Assembly (NCBI GenBank): GCA_947487895.1
Contig: CANKYF010000012.1
Span: 1-64,000, forward strand
Reading direction: 5' to 3'
Length of the DNA: 64,000 nucleotides
Origin: an uncultured Flavobacteriaceae bacterium
GTDB lineage: Bacteria; Bacteroidota; Bacteroidia; Flavobacteriales; Flavobacteriaceae
The notes below the pieces were generated by a model. That model did not search any database. It saw nothing but the letters and a program-made list of their open reading frames with translations, and was not told where the DNA came from. Positions 16,623 to 27,096 of this stretch are shown here, one piece after another. Position numbers and translations under genes: made by a program. Within the stretch, counting starts at the first letter, position 1; the number at the start of each line of letters is the position of its first letter.

Positions 16623-17500
16623 AAAACATTCAAGAAACATTTCATGTGAGTTTAGAGTCTTTATTCACAAAAGAAGAAATAGATACCTTCTTTTTTTTAT
16701 TAACTGAAGACTATTACGGAATTACAAGATTAAAATTGGCATTAAATGTTGATATGGAATTAGTAAATTCTCAACCTCTTATAAAGGCTTTAGAACTATT
16801 AAAAGACGAAAAACCTATACAATATATCTTAGGTGAAACTGAATTTTTTGGCTTCAATTTTAAAGTGAATGAACATGTTTTGATACCAAGACCAGAAACC
16901 GAAGAATTGGTAGATTGGATTATTAGCTGTTATTCAGAGTCCTACGGCTCAGCTAAGGACAGGTTTCGTAAAGAATCTCAACAATTAAAAATTCTTGATA
17001 TTGGTACAGGTAGTGGTTGTATTGCTGTTTCACTGGCTAAAAAAATACCTAATGCTAAAGTTTATGCTTTAGATGTTAGTAAACAAGCTTTAGAAGTTGC
17101 GAAACAGAATGCTGAACTGAATAATGTTGAAGTAGAATTTATTGAGGATAACATTTTAAGTCCGATGACTGAAGCCCGAAGATCAAAGTTTGACATAATT
17201 GTTTCCAATCCGCCATATGTAAGAGTGCAAGAAAAAGAGTTGATGAAACCAAATGTGTTAGAAAACGAACCACATTTAGCTTTATTTGTTGAAGATGATA
17301 ATCCGCTGTTATTTTACAAAGCTATTTGTGAGTTTGCCAAAATAAATCTGAAAAAAGATGGTAAATTGTTTTTCGAGATCAATGAATATTTGGGAAATGA
17401 TATGATACAACTATTAAAAAGCTATAATTTTAAAGAGATAGAATTAAAGCAAGATATCTTTAAAAAAGATAGGATGATAAAAGGGATGTTAATAAGTTAA
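16613..17500 (+). CDS. prmC: Release factor glutamine methyltransferase PrmC (HemK)
   Basis: Methylates the GGQ glutamine of release factors RF1/RF2. 295 residues from the ATG at 16613; an ATG at 16595 is in frame but would deepen the overlap with the GNAT gene. The N-terminal helical domain is followed by the SAM motif ILDIGTGSGCIAVSLA and the catalytic NPPY motif in IIVSNPPYV. Between VLIPRPETEELVDW and the SAM motif there are about 18 unusual residues (106-123, CYSESYGSAKDRFRKESQ) whose DNA (16928-16980) resembles an intergenic repeat; see findings. Confidence 0.93.
   Translation: MRLKNIQETFHVSLESLFTKEEIDTFFFLLTEDYYGITRLKLALNVDMELVNSQPLIKALELLKDEKPIQYILGETEFFGFNFKVNEHVLIPRPETEELVDWIISCYSESYGSAKDRFRKESQQLKILDIGTGSGCIAVSLAKKIPNAKVYALDVSKQALEVAKQNAELNNVEVEFIEDNILSPMTEARRSKFDIIVSNPPYVRVQEKELMKPNVLENEPHLALFVEDDNPLLFYKAICEFAKINLKKDGKLFFEINEYLGNDMIQLLKSYNFKEIELKQDIFKKDRMIKGMLIS
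16928..16980 (+). repeat. Possible intergenic-repeat relic captured in frame in prmC
   Basis: 53 bases that begin TGTTATTCAGAG and end AAGAATCTCA. The copy at 58378-58430 begins TGTCATTCAGAG and ends AAGAATCTCA, with exactly the same 53-base length. The 31-base centres differ, but both contain short inverted repeats typical of this element class (here GTCCT/AGGAC). Confidence 0.55.
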
Positions 17501-17528
17501 TGTTTTTGCAGTTGCAGTAAACAGTTAA

Positions 17529-19556
<2,028 letters not shown>

Positions 19557-19613
19557 TTTTTAAAAAAAATCGATGAAATACTTTTTTTATCGATAAATTG
19601 TTAAAAATATTCT

Positions 19614-19622
19614 TATATTTGC
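19614..19622 (+). promoter_or_regulatory. -7 promoter box
   Basis: TATATTTGC matches TAnnTTTG plus C, 22 bases upstream of the start at 19645. No TTTG at the right -33 distance was found (a TTG is only 13 nt away). Confidence 0.45.
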
Positions 19623-19644
19623 CCAGAAATAAAATTTTAGTGAG

Positions 19645-20376
19645 ATGCGCATACCAAAAGTCTTGGTAGGTTTAATAATAATAGTTTACATTCTATTTGC
19701 CGTTTTCGGTTTTATGGGCATGGATTTTATTTCTTATACATTAGACTCGCTAATAATTCCATTAATAGCTATTTGTTATTTAATTTTTACCAAGAGGAAA
19801 TCGCTTTACTTTTTATTATTTATAATTACATATGCTATTTCAGATTTAATAGCTTTAATAGTTGTTAATATACCAGATTCTAGTAATCTTTCTTATATTA
19901 AAGAAATAGATTTTTACATAGGTAACGTGCTTTATATTTTAGCTTATTTTTTCTTGTTTATTGAGGTTGTTAGAAAAATAGATATCCCAGAAATTCTTAA
20001 AAATTATAAAATTCATTTAATAGTTTTGATAGCTTTAAATATTTGGCTGGTATATGTTCTACAATTAATTGTTGTGCCAAAATTGTATGCCTCAAACGAT
20101 TATTATTTAGAGCTAATCTATAATATAGTTATGCTGTCTCTATTAGCGGGAGCTCTTTTAAATTACTTTTGTAGAGATAATCAAAAATCTTTATATCTAT
20201 TTTTGGGAACTATTTGTATTGTGTTTTCTGAAGTAATTGATGTAGCTTACATATATATATCTGAAAGAACTTTGCTTAATTTCTTATCAACTACTTTGTC
20301 TGTGGCTGCGTTCTATTTCTTTTACATACAAACAGAGTTTAGAGATATAAAAAAGAAAGAACTTCGTTTGTTTTAA
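19645..20376 (+). CDS. Polytopic membrane protein, possibly YhhN-like
   Basis: 243 residues, almost entirely hydrophobic with about eight membrane helices and a short basic tail (FRDIKKKELRLF). The helix pattern and length are like the YhhN/lysoplasmalogenase group, but I see no convincing signature. The gene at 20956 encodes a protein of similar size and topology, so the two may be distant paralogues. Its stop is 5 bases from the stop of the convergent DoxX gene. Confidence 0.65.
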   Translation: MRIPKVLVGLIIIVYILFAVFGFMGMDFISYTLDSLIIPLIAICYLIFTKRKSLYFLLFIITYAISDLIALIVVNIPDSSNLSYIKEIDFYIGNVLYILAYFFLFIEVVRKIDIPEILKNYKIHLIVLIALNIWLVYVLQLIVVPKLYASNDYYLELIYNIVMLSLLAGALLNYFCRDNQKSLYLFLGTICIVFSEVIDVAYIYISERTLLNFLSTTLSVAAFYFFYIQTEFRDIKKKELRLF

Positions 20377-20381
20377 GGTTA

Positions 20382-20774
20382 CTAATTATTAATTGTCTTC
20401 TTATTTAATAAAGGTATATCATGTTTATAAAGAAACAAGATAATACCAGATACTATAAAAGTAATCACAGCTAAAATAAATAATACTCCATTATCATTAT
20501 TTACAATAATACCTAGTGTTGTTAAATGCATCAGTATGGCACCTCCAATTACACCTAAAGTAAGTGAAGCTCCAATCCATATAGTTTTAGGTATTAGTAG
20601 CAAAATTCCAGCAATTAATTCAATAATACCTATTCCAATTCTCCCAAAAGGTTCTAAACCAACTTTTGAAAAAATATAAACACTATCTGGGTGGGCAGTA
20701 AATTTAAAACGAAGTGTTTGTATTAATATAATTGCAACAATTAAACGTAATATAAATGGAATATATTTTTTCAT
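20382..20774 (-). CDS. DoxX family membrane protein
   Basis: 130 residues with four membrane helices. RLIVAIILIQTLRFKFTAHP near the start and IGIIELIAGILLLIP are typical of the DoxX/DoxD-like family of small quinone-linked or redox-associated membrane proteins. It is monocistronic between two plus-strand membrane-protein genes. Function in Bacteroidota is not established. Confidence 0.82.
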   Translation of the reverse strand: MKKYIPFILRLIVAIILIQTLRFKFTAHPDSVYIFSKVGLEPFGRIGIGIIELIAGILLLIPKTIWIGASLTLGVIGGAILMHLTTLGIIVNNDNGVLFILAVITFIVSGIILFLYKHDIPLLNKKTINN

Positions 20775-20955
20775 GTGTTTTGATATTAGTTAGGGTTAAT
20801 TGTTTAGACGTTTAAATGCTGATTAAATATCAAGGGTAAAATCAAGATTATCGACAAACTGCTTAAAAAACAAGTTTAAATCGATAAAATGGTTGTTTTT
20901 TTCGTTGAAATTGAATTTTTTTGTTAAGTTTAGCCAACCTACTTATGTAATTATT

Positions 20956-21735
20956 ATGAAAAACCTATTTAAAATTACTTTTGGAAAGGTGTTTTTTAAC
21001 GTCTTTTTTATTTTGACAACCTTGATAATATTTAGTAGTGTTGTTAAAAACCAAATGATAACTAAAACGATATACCCTTTACTTGTTCCAGTATTTTTAA
21101 TTTTCTTTTTTGTGAAACAGAAGTATTTTAATATACCTTTTATTTCGTATTTAATCTTTGCCTTTTTAGGAGATGTCTCTTTTATGTTTTTTTATGGAGA
21201 GCTACATTTAAAAGTATCTAGTGTACTATACATAATTGGAATTCTTTATTTGATAGGTATGATAATTCCAAAGCTAAGAATTCATAGATTAGATAAAGTG
21301 ATTGGTGGCTATTTGTTTATGGTGTTTTGTATCAGTCTATACTTTTTATATTGCTTATATGTAGAATTAAATATGTCTATTACAAATACTAATGAAATAC
21401 TTTTGTTTGTTATTAAAAGCCTTTCATTGATAGTACTGTCGTTTGTTGCTTTTAGTTTTTACTTAAGCACACAAAGTAAGCAATCAGTTTTGTTTTTAAC
21501 AGGAGTTATTTTTCTTGGGTTTTCAATTGCTTTAGGGTATATTAATATGTATTATGTATACCATTGGAGTTTTGAAATGATTGACAAAATTCTTTACGTT
21601 GCAAGCCTATATTTTATGTGCAGATATATGGGAGTAGAGCAAAAAGTAAAAAGTAGAATTAAGCAATTAACTGGTAAGAATAAAGCTGTAACTTCTTATG
21701 TTGCTTCTTTAAAAAATGTCTTAGCTCTTAAATAA
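20956..21735 (+). CDS. Polytopic membrane protein, possibly YhhN-like
   Basis: 259 residues from the ATG at 20956; 21 more codons are open upstream but lack a membrane-protein start. About eight membrane helices, with ISYLIFAFLGDVSFMFF in the middle and a basic C-terminal tail (about 235-259). Similar in layout to the gene at 19645. YhhN-like proteins include lysoplasmalogenase, but no assignment can be made from sequence alone. The 3' end overlaps the convergent phosphoesterase gene by 8 bases. Confidence 0.65.
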   Translation: MKNLFKITFGKVFFNVFFILTTLIIFSSVVKNQMITKTIYPLLVPVFLIFFFVKQKYFNIPFISYLIFAFLGDVSFMFFYGELHLKVSSVLYIIGILYLIGMIIPKLRIHRLDKVIGGYLFMVFCISLYFLYCLYVELNMSITNTNEILLFVIKSLSLIVLSFVAFSFYLSTQSKQSVLFLTGVIFLGFSIALGYINMYYVYHWSFEMIDKILYVASLYFMCRYMGVEQKVKSRIKQLTGKNKAVTSYVASLKNVLALK

Positions 21736-22642
21736 TTATAGATTTACCATTGGCGGATTTATTTTTTTTAGAATCAAAATAGAAATCTATTTTCCCAAGG
21801 TTAATGCCATAACATCCTACTTGATTTACAAGTACATTTTTACCTTCGCTATTTTTTATAACTGTAGGTTTTGATAAAAAAGTATGTGTATGCCCACCAA
21901 TAATTAAATCTATGTTTTTTGTAGCTGCAGCTAATTTTAAATCACTTATTTTATCTGGATTTTGTTTATAGTTATAGCCTAAATGAGATAAGCAAATAAT
22001 TAAATCGCACTGTTCTTCAGTCTTTAAAATTCTAGTCATATCTTGACTAATTTCAATAGGATCTAAATATTTGGTTTCTTTATACATTGCTTTATCCACA
22101 AGACCTTCTAATTTAATGCCTAAACCAAAAACTCCTATTTTAATGCCATCTTTTATAAAAACGTTATATGGCTTGGTATGCGTATCCATAATGGTGTTTG
22201 AGAAATCGTAATTAGCCGATAAAAATTGAAATTTAGCATGAGGTAATTGTGCAAATAAACCATCAATACCATTATCAAAATCATGATTTCCTATAGTAGC
22301 AGCATCATATTTTAGCATGCTCATGAGTTTAAATTCAAGTTTACCACCATAATAATTAAAATAAGGAGTACCTTGAAAAATATCTCCAGCATCTAATAGA
22401 AGCGTGTTTGGATTTTCTTTTCTAATATTTTCAATTAAAGAAGCTCTTCTAGCTATACCACCTTTGTTAGAGTTTCTACCATCATTTGGTCCAAAAGCAT
22501 CTATATGGCTATGTACATCATTAGTATGAAGAATCGTTATTTTTTTAGATGGCGCACTAGTAAAAGATTGCAAGCCAACACCACCTAATGTAATTAAAGT
22601 AGTTCCTACTGATGCTTGTTGAATAAATTCTCTTCGTTTCAT
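21728..22642 (-). CDS. Metallophosphoesterase: 5'-nucleotidase N-terminal domain, Tat-exported
   Basis: 304 residues. The N-terminus MKRREFIQQASVGTTLI is a Tat signal of the KRREF type. The calcineurin-like metallophosphoesterase domain has intact metal motifs: ILHTNDVHSHID, LLDAGDIFQG, TIGNHDFDNG, CLSHLG and GGHTHTF. This is the catalytic half of UshA-type 5'-nucleotidases; the substrate-binding C-terminal half is encoded by the gene just upstream (22652-23410), 9 bases away. Together they probably act on extracytoplasmic nucleotides. Confidence 0.9.
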   Translation of the reverse strand: MKRREFIQQASVGTTLITLGGVGLQSFTSAPSKKITILHTNDVHSHIDAFGPNDGRNSNKGGIARRASLIENIRKENPNTLLLDAGDIFQGTPYFNYYGGKLEFKLMSMLKYDAATIGNHDFDNGIDGLFAQLPHAKFQFLSANYDFSNTIMDTHTKPYNVFIKDGIKIGVFGLGIKLEGLVDKAMYKETKYLDPIEISQDMTRILKTEEQCDLIICLSHLGYNYKQNPDKISDLKLAAATKNIDLIIGGHTHTFLSKPTVIKNSEGKNVLVNQVGCYGINLGKIDFYFDSKKNKSANGKSIII

Positions 22643-22651
22643 TTATTGCTT

Positions 22652-23410
22652 CTATTTTATTTGAATAAATCTATCATCAATCATAGGATTAATAGTATCC
22701 AGTTTATTGAATTTGTCAATAATGGCGTTTCTAATTTTATAGTCTAAAACATATAAACCATCATTAGGTTTAAAAAAATACATGCCATCATTTCCACCAT
22801 ATAAATAGTCACTGGTAGCAACATAGTATGTTTTATCTTTTTTTATCAATTTTCCTTTTATAGTGGCTTCTTTTATATTGTAAGATTGATCTAGGGTTAG
22901 TTTTAATTGAGAAATTGGGTGAGCCTTTTTTTTGTTTTTTAGGTAATTTAATAACGCATCAATTTGTTTGCCTTTAAGCGCTACCACAACTACATTATTT
23001 TCAAAAGGCATGATTTCGTAGGCTTGTCGTTTGGTTATATTTCCTTTAGGTAAAACAGCTCTTATGCCTCCATGGTTTAGTAAAACCATATCAATATTAT
23101 TGCCTGTTCTGCTTTTAAAGATTGGGTTAGATTCGCTATAAACAGCATCGGCCATAAAGTTGCCAATAGCAGTATTAAGTTCTCCATCAGATTTTGAACA
23201 AATTTTTGGCGAGTAGGCTAAAATGCTATCTAAATCATTATTTATATGTTCTCTAAAAGGTTTTATGAAATCTTCAACTTCTTTGTTTTTAGTGAGTGAA
23301 TCTGTAATTACAATATGTTTTCCTTCAATTTTAGTTAAATATGAATTTTGTTCCTTGCAGTTAGAAAAGACAAAAAATATTAACAAAAAAAATAAATGTG
23401 TTAACCTCAT
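22652..23410 (-). CDS. Lipoprotein with 5'-nucleotidase C-terminal domain
   Basis: 252 residues from the ATG at 23410, which gives a lipoprotein signal peptide (MRLTHLFFLLIFFVFSNC). An ATG at 23455 is in frame but would put 15 extra residues before the signal. The body matches the 5'-nucleotidase C-terminal domain: GNFMADAVYSES, VLLNHGGIRAVLPKGNIT, IMPFENNVVVVALKG and YLYGGNDGMYFF. It lacks the metallophosphoesterase half, which is a separate downstream gene. First gene of a two-gene operon. Confidence 0.88.
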   Translation of the reverse strand: MRLTHLFFLLIFFVFSNCKEQNSYLTKIEGKHIVITDSLTKNKEVEDFIKPFREHINNDLDSILAYSPKICSKSDGELNTAIGNFMADAVYSESNPIFKSRTGNNIDMVLLNHGGIRAVLPKGNITKRQAYEIMPFENNVVVVALKGKQIDALLNYLKNKKKAHPISQLKLTLDQSYNIKEATIKGKLIKKDKTYYVATSDYLYGGNDGMYFFKPNDGLYVLDYKIRNAIIDKFNKLDTINPMIDDRFIQIK

Positions 23411-23442
23411 GTGTTTAATCAAAATTTTGAATGTAGTTTTGC

Positions 23443-23459
23443 TACCTTTGTGCAAAGGT
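23443..23459. promoter_or_regulatory. Overlapping divergent promoter region with palindrome
   Basis: TACCTTTG at 23443-23450 is a plus-strand -7 box for the gene at 23469. The palindrome ACCTTTG-TG-CAAAGGT (23444-23459) places a mirror-image CCTTTG on the minus strand, where TAACCTTTG is a near-match for the divergent lipoprotein gene. The two -7 regions therefore face each other within 17 bases. Confidence 0.45.
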
Positions 23460-23468
23460 TAAAGATAA

Positions 23469-23987
23469 ATGATTTTAAAGGGTTTTAAAGAGAATTCTAA
23501 GTCTAAGTACTTGAATAAATTGTTATCTAAAAGGCAAGTAAATGTTACCAATACTAAAGTGTCTAGTATTGGTGTTATTTTAAATGTTGATGAGTTTGAT
23601 GATCTTGATACTTTTAGAGATTTAGCAGATGCTATTAAAGTGCATCACAATAGACTTAAGGTTGTTGTATATTCTGAAAGCAAAAAAGATGCTTTACTCT
23701 CTTGGGTAGAATGTTTTAATCCTAAAGATTTTGGATGGAACGGAGCTATTAATAATCCTGGTTTGCAAACTTTTGTAGATGAAAGTTTTGATGTATTGTT
23801 AAGTTATTATCAAGAAGACTTATTGGAGTTAAAGTTAATTACGGCATCTTCAAAGTCAAAATTCAAAGTAGGGGTTCTACAAACCGATGAACGTCTAAAT
23901 GACCTTATCATAAAAACCAATGTTAAAGAATTTGATGTATTTAGTAAAGAACTCACTAAATACTTAACTATATTAAATAAAATTTGA
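23469..23987 (+). CDS. DUF6913 family protein
   Basis: 172-residue soluble protein, no signal peptide or membrane helix. The sequence [28 protein letters not shown] and [13 protein letters not shown] matches what I recall of DUF6913, a small Bacteroidota family commonly found just before dapA. It ends one base before the dapA ATG, so the two are co-transcribed. Function unknown. Confidence 0.75.
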   Translation: MILKGFKENSKSKYLNKLLSKRQVNVTNTKVSSIGVILNVDEFDDLDTFRDLADAIKVHHNRLKVVVYSESKKDALLSWVECFNPKDFGWNGAINNPGLQTFVDESFDVLLSYYQEDLLELKLITASSKSKFKVGVLQTDERLNDLIIKTNVKEFDVFSKELTKYLTILNKI

Positions 23988-23988
23988 A

Positions 23989-24861
23989 ATGAACAATAAG
24001 TTTCTAGGAACTGGAGTTGCTTTGGTTACACCTTTTAATGCAGATTTAAGTATAGATCATAAAGCATTAACTAACATAGTGAACCATAATATTGAAAATG
24101 GTGTTGAATACCTTGTTATTTGTGGTACAACAGGAGAAAGTGTAACACTTACAAAACAAGAAAAGCAAGATGTAATAGCAACTATTTCTAGTGCAAATAA
24201 TGGACGTTTACCTTTAGTACTAGGTATTGGAGGAAACAATACTACCCAAGTTATAGAAGAAATTAAAACTACAGATTTAAGTAGCATAGATGCCATTTTA
24301 TCTGTGTCTCCATATTATAATAAACCAACTCAAGAAGGTTTATATCAGCATTTTAAAGCAATAGCAAAAGCATGCCCTGTTGATATTATTTTGTATAATG
24401 TTCCTGGTAGAACTTCTAAAAATATGGACGCCGATACAACATTAAGGCTTGCTAAAGATTTTGATAATATTATAGCAGTTAAAGAAGCTGGTAATAATAT
24501 GGCTCAATATTATGAGTTAATTAAAAATAAACCAGAAGACTTTTTGGTAATTTCTGGAGATGATGATTTAGCTTTAGGAGTTACATTAGCTGGTGGAGCA
24601 GGTGTTATATCTGTTATAGGGCAAGCGCTTCCTAAAGATTTTTCGGAAATGATTCGTTTAGGGTTAAAAGGAGATGCAAAACAAGCGTACCAACTTCATT
24701 ATAAATTAATGGATGTAATAGATCATATTTTTGAAGAAAACAATCCGGCAGGAATCAAAGCTGTTTTTGAAGCATTAGGTTTTTGTGCAGATACAGTAAG
24801 GTTGCCAGTAGTACCAGCATCTAATAATTTAAAAGAAAAAATAAAAGCGTATTTAGCGTAA
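23989..24861 (+). CDS. dapA: 4-hydroxy-tetrahydrodipicolinate synthase
   Basis: Condenses pyruvate with aspartate semialdehyde, the first committed step to lysine and meso-DAP. 290 residues, a standard TIM barrel. The Schiff-base Lys165 is in IIAVKEAGN, the proton-relay Tyr136 in ILYNVPGRT, and the Thr pair of GTTGES at 46-51. [18 protein letters not shown] is the conserved substrate loop. The next gene's ATG follows its stop codon immediately. Confidence 0.96.
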   Translation: MNNKFLGTGVALVTPFNADLSIDHKALTNIVNHNIENGVEYLVICGTTGESVTLTKQEKQDVIATISSANNGRLPLVLGIGGNNTTQVIEEIKTTDLSSIDAILSVSPYYNKPTQEGLYQHFKAIAKACPVDIILYNVPGRTSKNMDADTTLRLAKDFDNIIAVKEAGNNMAQYYELIKNKPEDFLVISGDDDLALGVTLAGGAGVISVIGQALPKDFSEMIRLGLKGDAKQAYQLHYKLMDVIDHIFEENNPAGIKAVFEALGFCADTVRLPVVPASNNLKEKIKAYLA

Positions 24862-25785
24862 ATGGGTAAAAAAATAAAAGATCCTGGATTAGGTAATGCT
24901 TCTGCTCCTTATGCTGAACGAATGATGAATCCTAACGGATCTTTTAATATTTTACATCTTAATAAAGCGCGAAGATTTTCAGAAGCTTATAATTTCTTAG
25001 TAAGTATTTCTTGGGGATATTTTTTCTTTTTAACCTTTTTAGTGGGGTTGATAATTAACGCCCTATTTGCAATAATTTATATTGCAATAGGAATAGAAGA
25101 AATAACAGCTTCTACTGGAAATTTTATTCATGATTTTTTTAACGCATTTTTCTTTTCAGCGCAAACATTTACAACCTTAGGTTATGGAGCAATGGCTCCT
25201 AAAGGTATCGCTAGCGGAATAATATCTTCTTTTGAAGCGTTTCTGGGCTTGGTCATTTTTGCATTTATTACAGGTTTACTTTATGGAAGATTTTCAAAAC
25301 CTAAAGCAGCTATTAGATTCAGTAAACAAATTGTTTTAAGAGATTTTAAGCATACTAAGTCTATTATGTTTAGAATAGTAAACAATAGAAAAAGTGTGAT
25401 GATTTACCCTAAAGTAACAGTTACTTTATCTTTAACAAGAGAAGACGATAAGGGGAATTACAAAAACGATTTTTACAATCTTACGTTAGAAAGGAAGTCT
25501 ATTAATTATCTGCCAACAACTTGGACTATAGTACATGAAATAGATGAAAAAAGCCCTCTTTCTGAATTTACAAAAGAAGAATTAAAAGCACAAAATGGAG
25601 AGTTTTTAATAATGATTAGTTATTACGATGAGTCTTTTAATCAAGAAATACATCAAATGCATTCATATACTCTAGAAGAATTGTATTTAGATTATAAATT
25701 TGTTAGGGCCTATTATTATAATGAAAGCGGTAAAATGATATTAGATCATAAACTTTTTGATTGTGTTGAAAAATTAAAAAGTTAA
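24862..25785 (+). CDS. Inward-rectifier-type potassium channel (KirBac family)
   Basis: 307 residues. A slide-helix region is followed by two membrane helices (about 50-75 and 115-138) flanking a pore loop with the filter TTLGYG (104-109), a Leu-for-Val variant of TVGYG. The C-terminal 160 residues form the cytoplasmic immunoglobulin-like domain of Kir channels (SIMFRIVNNRKSVMIYPKV, NLTLERKSINYLPTTWTIVHEID, YYDESFNQEIHQMHSY). Probable K+-selective tetramer. It starts directly after dapA, so expression is linked although the functions are unrelated. Confidence 0.9.
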   Translation: MGKKIKDPGLGNASAPYAERMMNPNGSFNILHLNKARRFSEAYNFLVSISWGYFFFLTFLVGLIINALFAIIYIAIGIEEITASTGNFIHDFFNAFFFSAQTFTTLGYGAMAPKGIASGIISSFEAFLGLVIFAFITGLLYGRFSKPKAAIRFSKQIVLRDFKHTKSIMFRIVNNRKSVMIYPKVTVTLSLTREDDKGNYKNDFYNLTLERKSINYLPTTWTIVHEIDEKSPLSEFTKEELKAQNGEFLIMISYYDESFNQEIHQMHSYTLEELYLDYKFVRAYYYNESGKMILDHKLFDCVEKLKS

Positions 25786-25868
25786 ATATTACTTAATCCT
25801 TGCTGTTACTAACTATAAGCAGCTATTTTAGCTTTTAAAATATATTTTTTAAATCCATATTATTAACT

Positions 25869-25877
25869 TAATTTTGC
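25869..25877 (+). promoter_or_regulatory. -7 promoter box of bamD
   Basis: TAATTTTGC, 17 bases upstream of the bamD ATG at 25895. The in-frame TTG at 25874 lies within this box and is therefore not the start. No matching -33 element seen. Confidence 0.5.
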
Positions 25878-25894
25878 AGTCTGTTAAAAATTCA

Positions 25895-26749
25895 ATGAGA
25901 AAGTTTTTTTACTTAATATTAGTATTTGCCGCTTTAACCTCTTGTAACGAATATCAAAAGGTATTAAAAGCATCAGGTAAAGACGCTATAAAAGAAAAGT
26001 TTACTTTAGGAGAAACCCTTTATAATGAAGGTAAGTACTCTAAAGCCAATAGATTATTTGCTCAAATAGTTCCAGAATACAGAGGGAAACCTCAAGCTCA
26101 AAAGCTAATGTATTTATATGCAATGACGTTTTATAAAATGAAAGACTATTACATTGCAGCGTACAGATTTGAACAATTTTCTAAGAGCTATTCAAAAAGT
26201 GAAAAACTAGAAGAAGCGTCTTTTTTAAGCGCTAGAAGTTATTATATGTTGTCTCCTGAATATTCCAAAGACCAATCAGAAACAACTGAAGCAATTGAAA
26301 AATTACAAGAATTCATAAATATATTTCCTGAATCTTCATATTTATCTGAGGCTAATAAATTAGTTAAGGAGTTAGAATATAAATTAGAGCAGAAAGCATT
26401 TTATATAGCTAAACAGTATAGTGATATTGCTCCTGGATTTACAAGAGATTTTACTTCAGCAATAAAATCTTTTGATAGCTTTTTATTCGATTTCCCTGGA
26501 TCAAAATTAAGAGAAGATGCGATGTTTTACAGATTAGATGCAGCGTATAAACAAGCAGTAAATAGTTATGAAAGAATAACTTCTAGAGAAGAAGGTATTG
26601 TACAATTAAGGAAACAACGTTTAAAAACAACTAAAGAATATAGTGATGCATTTTTGCAAACTTTTAAAGAGTCTAAATTCTCTAAAGAAGTTAATAAAAT
26701 GGCTAAGGTTTTAGACGAAGAATTAAAAAAGTATAGCACTAAAAGTTAA
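25895..26749 (+). CDS. bamD: Outer membrane assembly lipoprotein BamD
   Basis: 284 residues. Lipoprotein signal MRKFFYLILVFAALTSC, then tetratricopeptide-like repeats (GETLYNEGKYSKANRLFAQI, YAMTFYKMKDYYIAAYRF, and further helices to about residue 230). This matches BamD/YfiO, which works with BamA to insert beta-barrel proteins in the outer membrane. Followed closely by rpoZ, coaBC, DUF4835 and recN, an order I recall as conserved in Flavobacteriaceae. Confidence 0.9.
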   Translation: MRKFFYLILVFAALTSCNEYQKVLKASGKDAIKEKFTLGETLYNEGKYSKANRLFAQIVPEYRGKPQAQKLMYLYAMTFYKMKDYYIAAYRFEQFSKSYSKSEKLEEASFLSARSYYMLSPEYSKDQSETTEAIEKLQEFINIFPESSYLSEANKLVKELEYKLEQKAFYIAKQYSDIAPGFTRDFTSAIKSFDSFLFDFPGSKLREDAMFYRLDAAYKQAVNSYERITSREEGIVQLRKQRLKTTKEYSDAFLQTFKESKFSKEVNKMAKVLDEELKKYSTKS

Positions 26750-26761
26750 ACATAGTTAAAG

Positions 26762-27088
26762 ATGGATTTAAAGAAAATCAACGCTCCTGTTAATACAGTA
26801 ACTTATGATAGAAACCAAGTAGATGAACCAACAGAAAACATCTATGAGTCAATTTCTATTATTGCTAGAAGAGCAGAACAAATTAATACTGAGATTAAAA
26901 AAGAGCTTATTGATAAGTTAGAAGAGTTTGCTACTTACAATGATAGCCTTGAAGAGATCTTTGAAAATAAAGAACAAATAGAGGTTTCTAAATTCTATGA
27001 GAAATTACCAAAACCTCATGCATTAGCTGTACAAGAATGGCTAACTGATAAAATTTATTTTAGAAATACTGAGGAAGACGCTCAGTAA
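26762..27088 (+). CDS. rpoZ: RNA polymerase omega subunit, Bacteroidota form
   Basis: 108 residues, acidic and helical, with NIYESISIIARRAEQINTEIK corresponding to the omega core helix region. Omega promotes RNA polymerase assembly. The Bacteroidota version is divergent, and the assignment rests on this motif and on its position between bamD and coaBC, where it is usually found. Spacing is 12 bases from bamD and 8 from coaBC. Confidence 0.85.
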   Translation: MDLKKINAPVNTVTYDRNQVDEPTENIYESISIIARRAEQINTEIKKELIDKLEEFATYNDSLEEIFENKEQIEVSKFYEKLPKPHALAVQEWLTDKIYFRNTEEDAQ

Positions 27089-27096
27089 AATTTCTT

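Noticed and set aside
22092-22100. Perfect DnaA box TTATCCACA
   Set aside because: A single copy inside a coding region, with no neighbouring boxes and no AT-rich unwinding element; probably chance.
25874-25894. Upstream TTG start for bamD
   Set aside because: It lies within the -7 box and would put extra residues before the lipoprotein signal.
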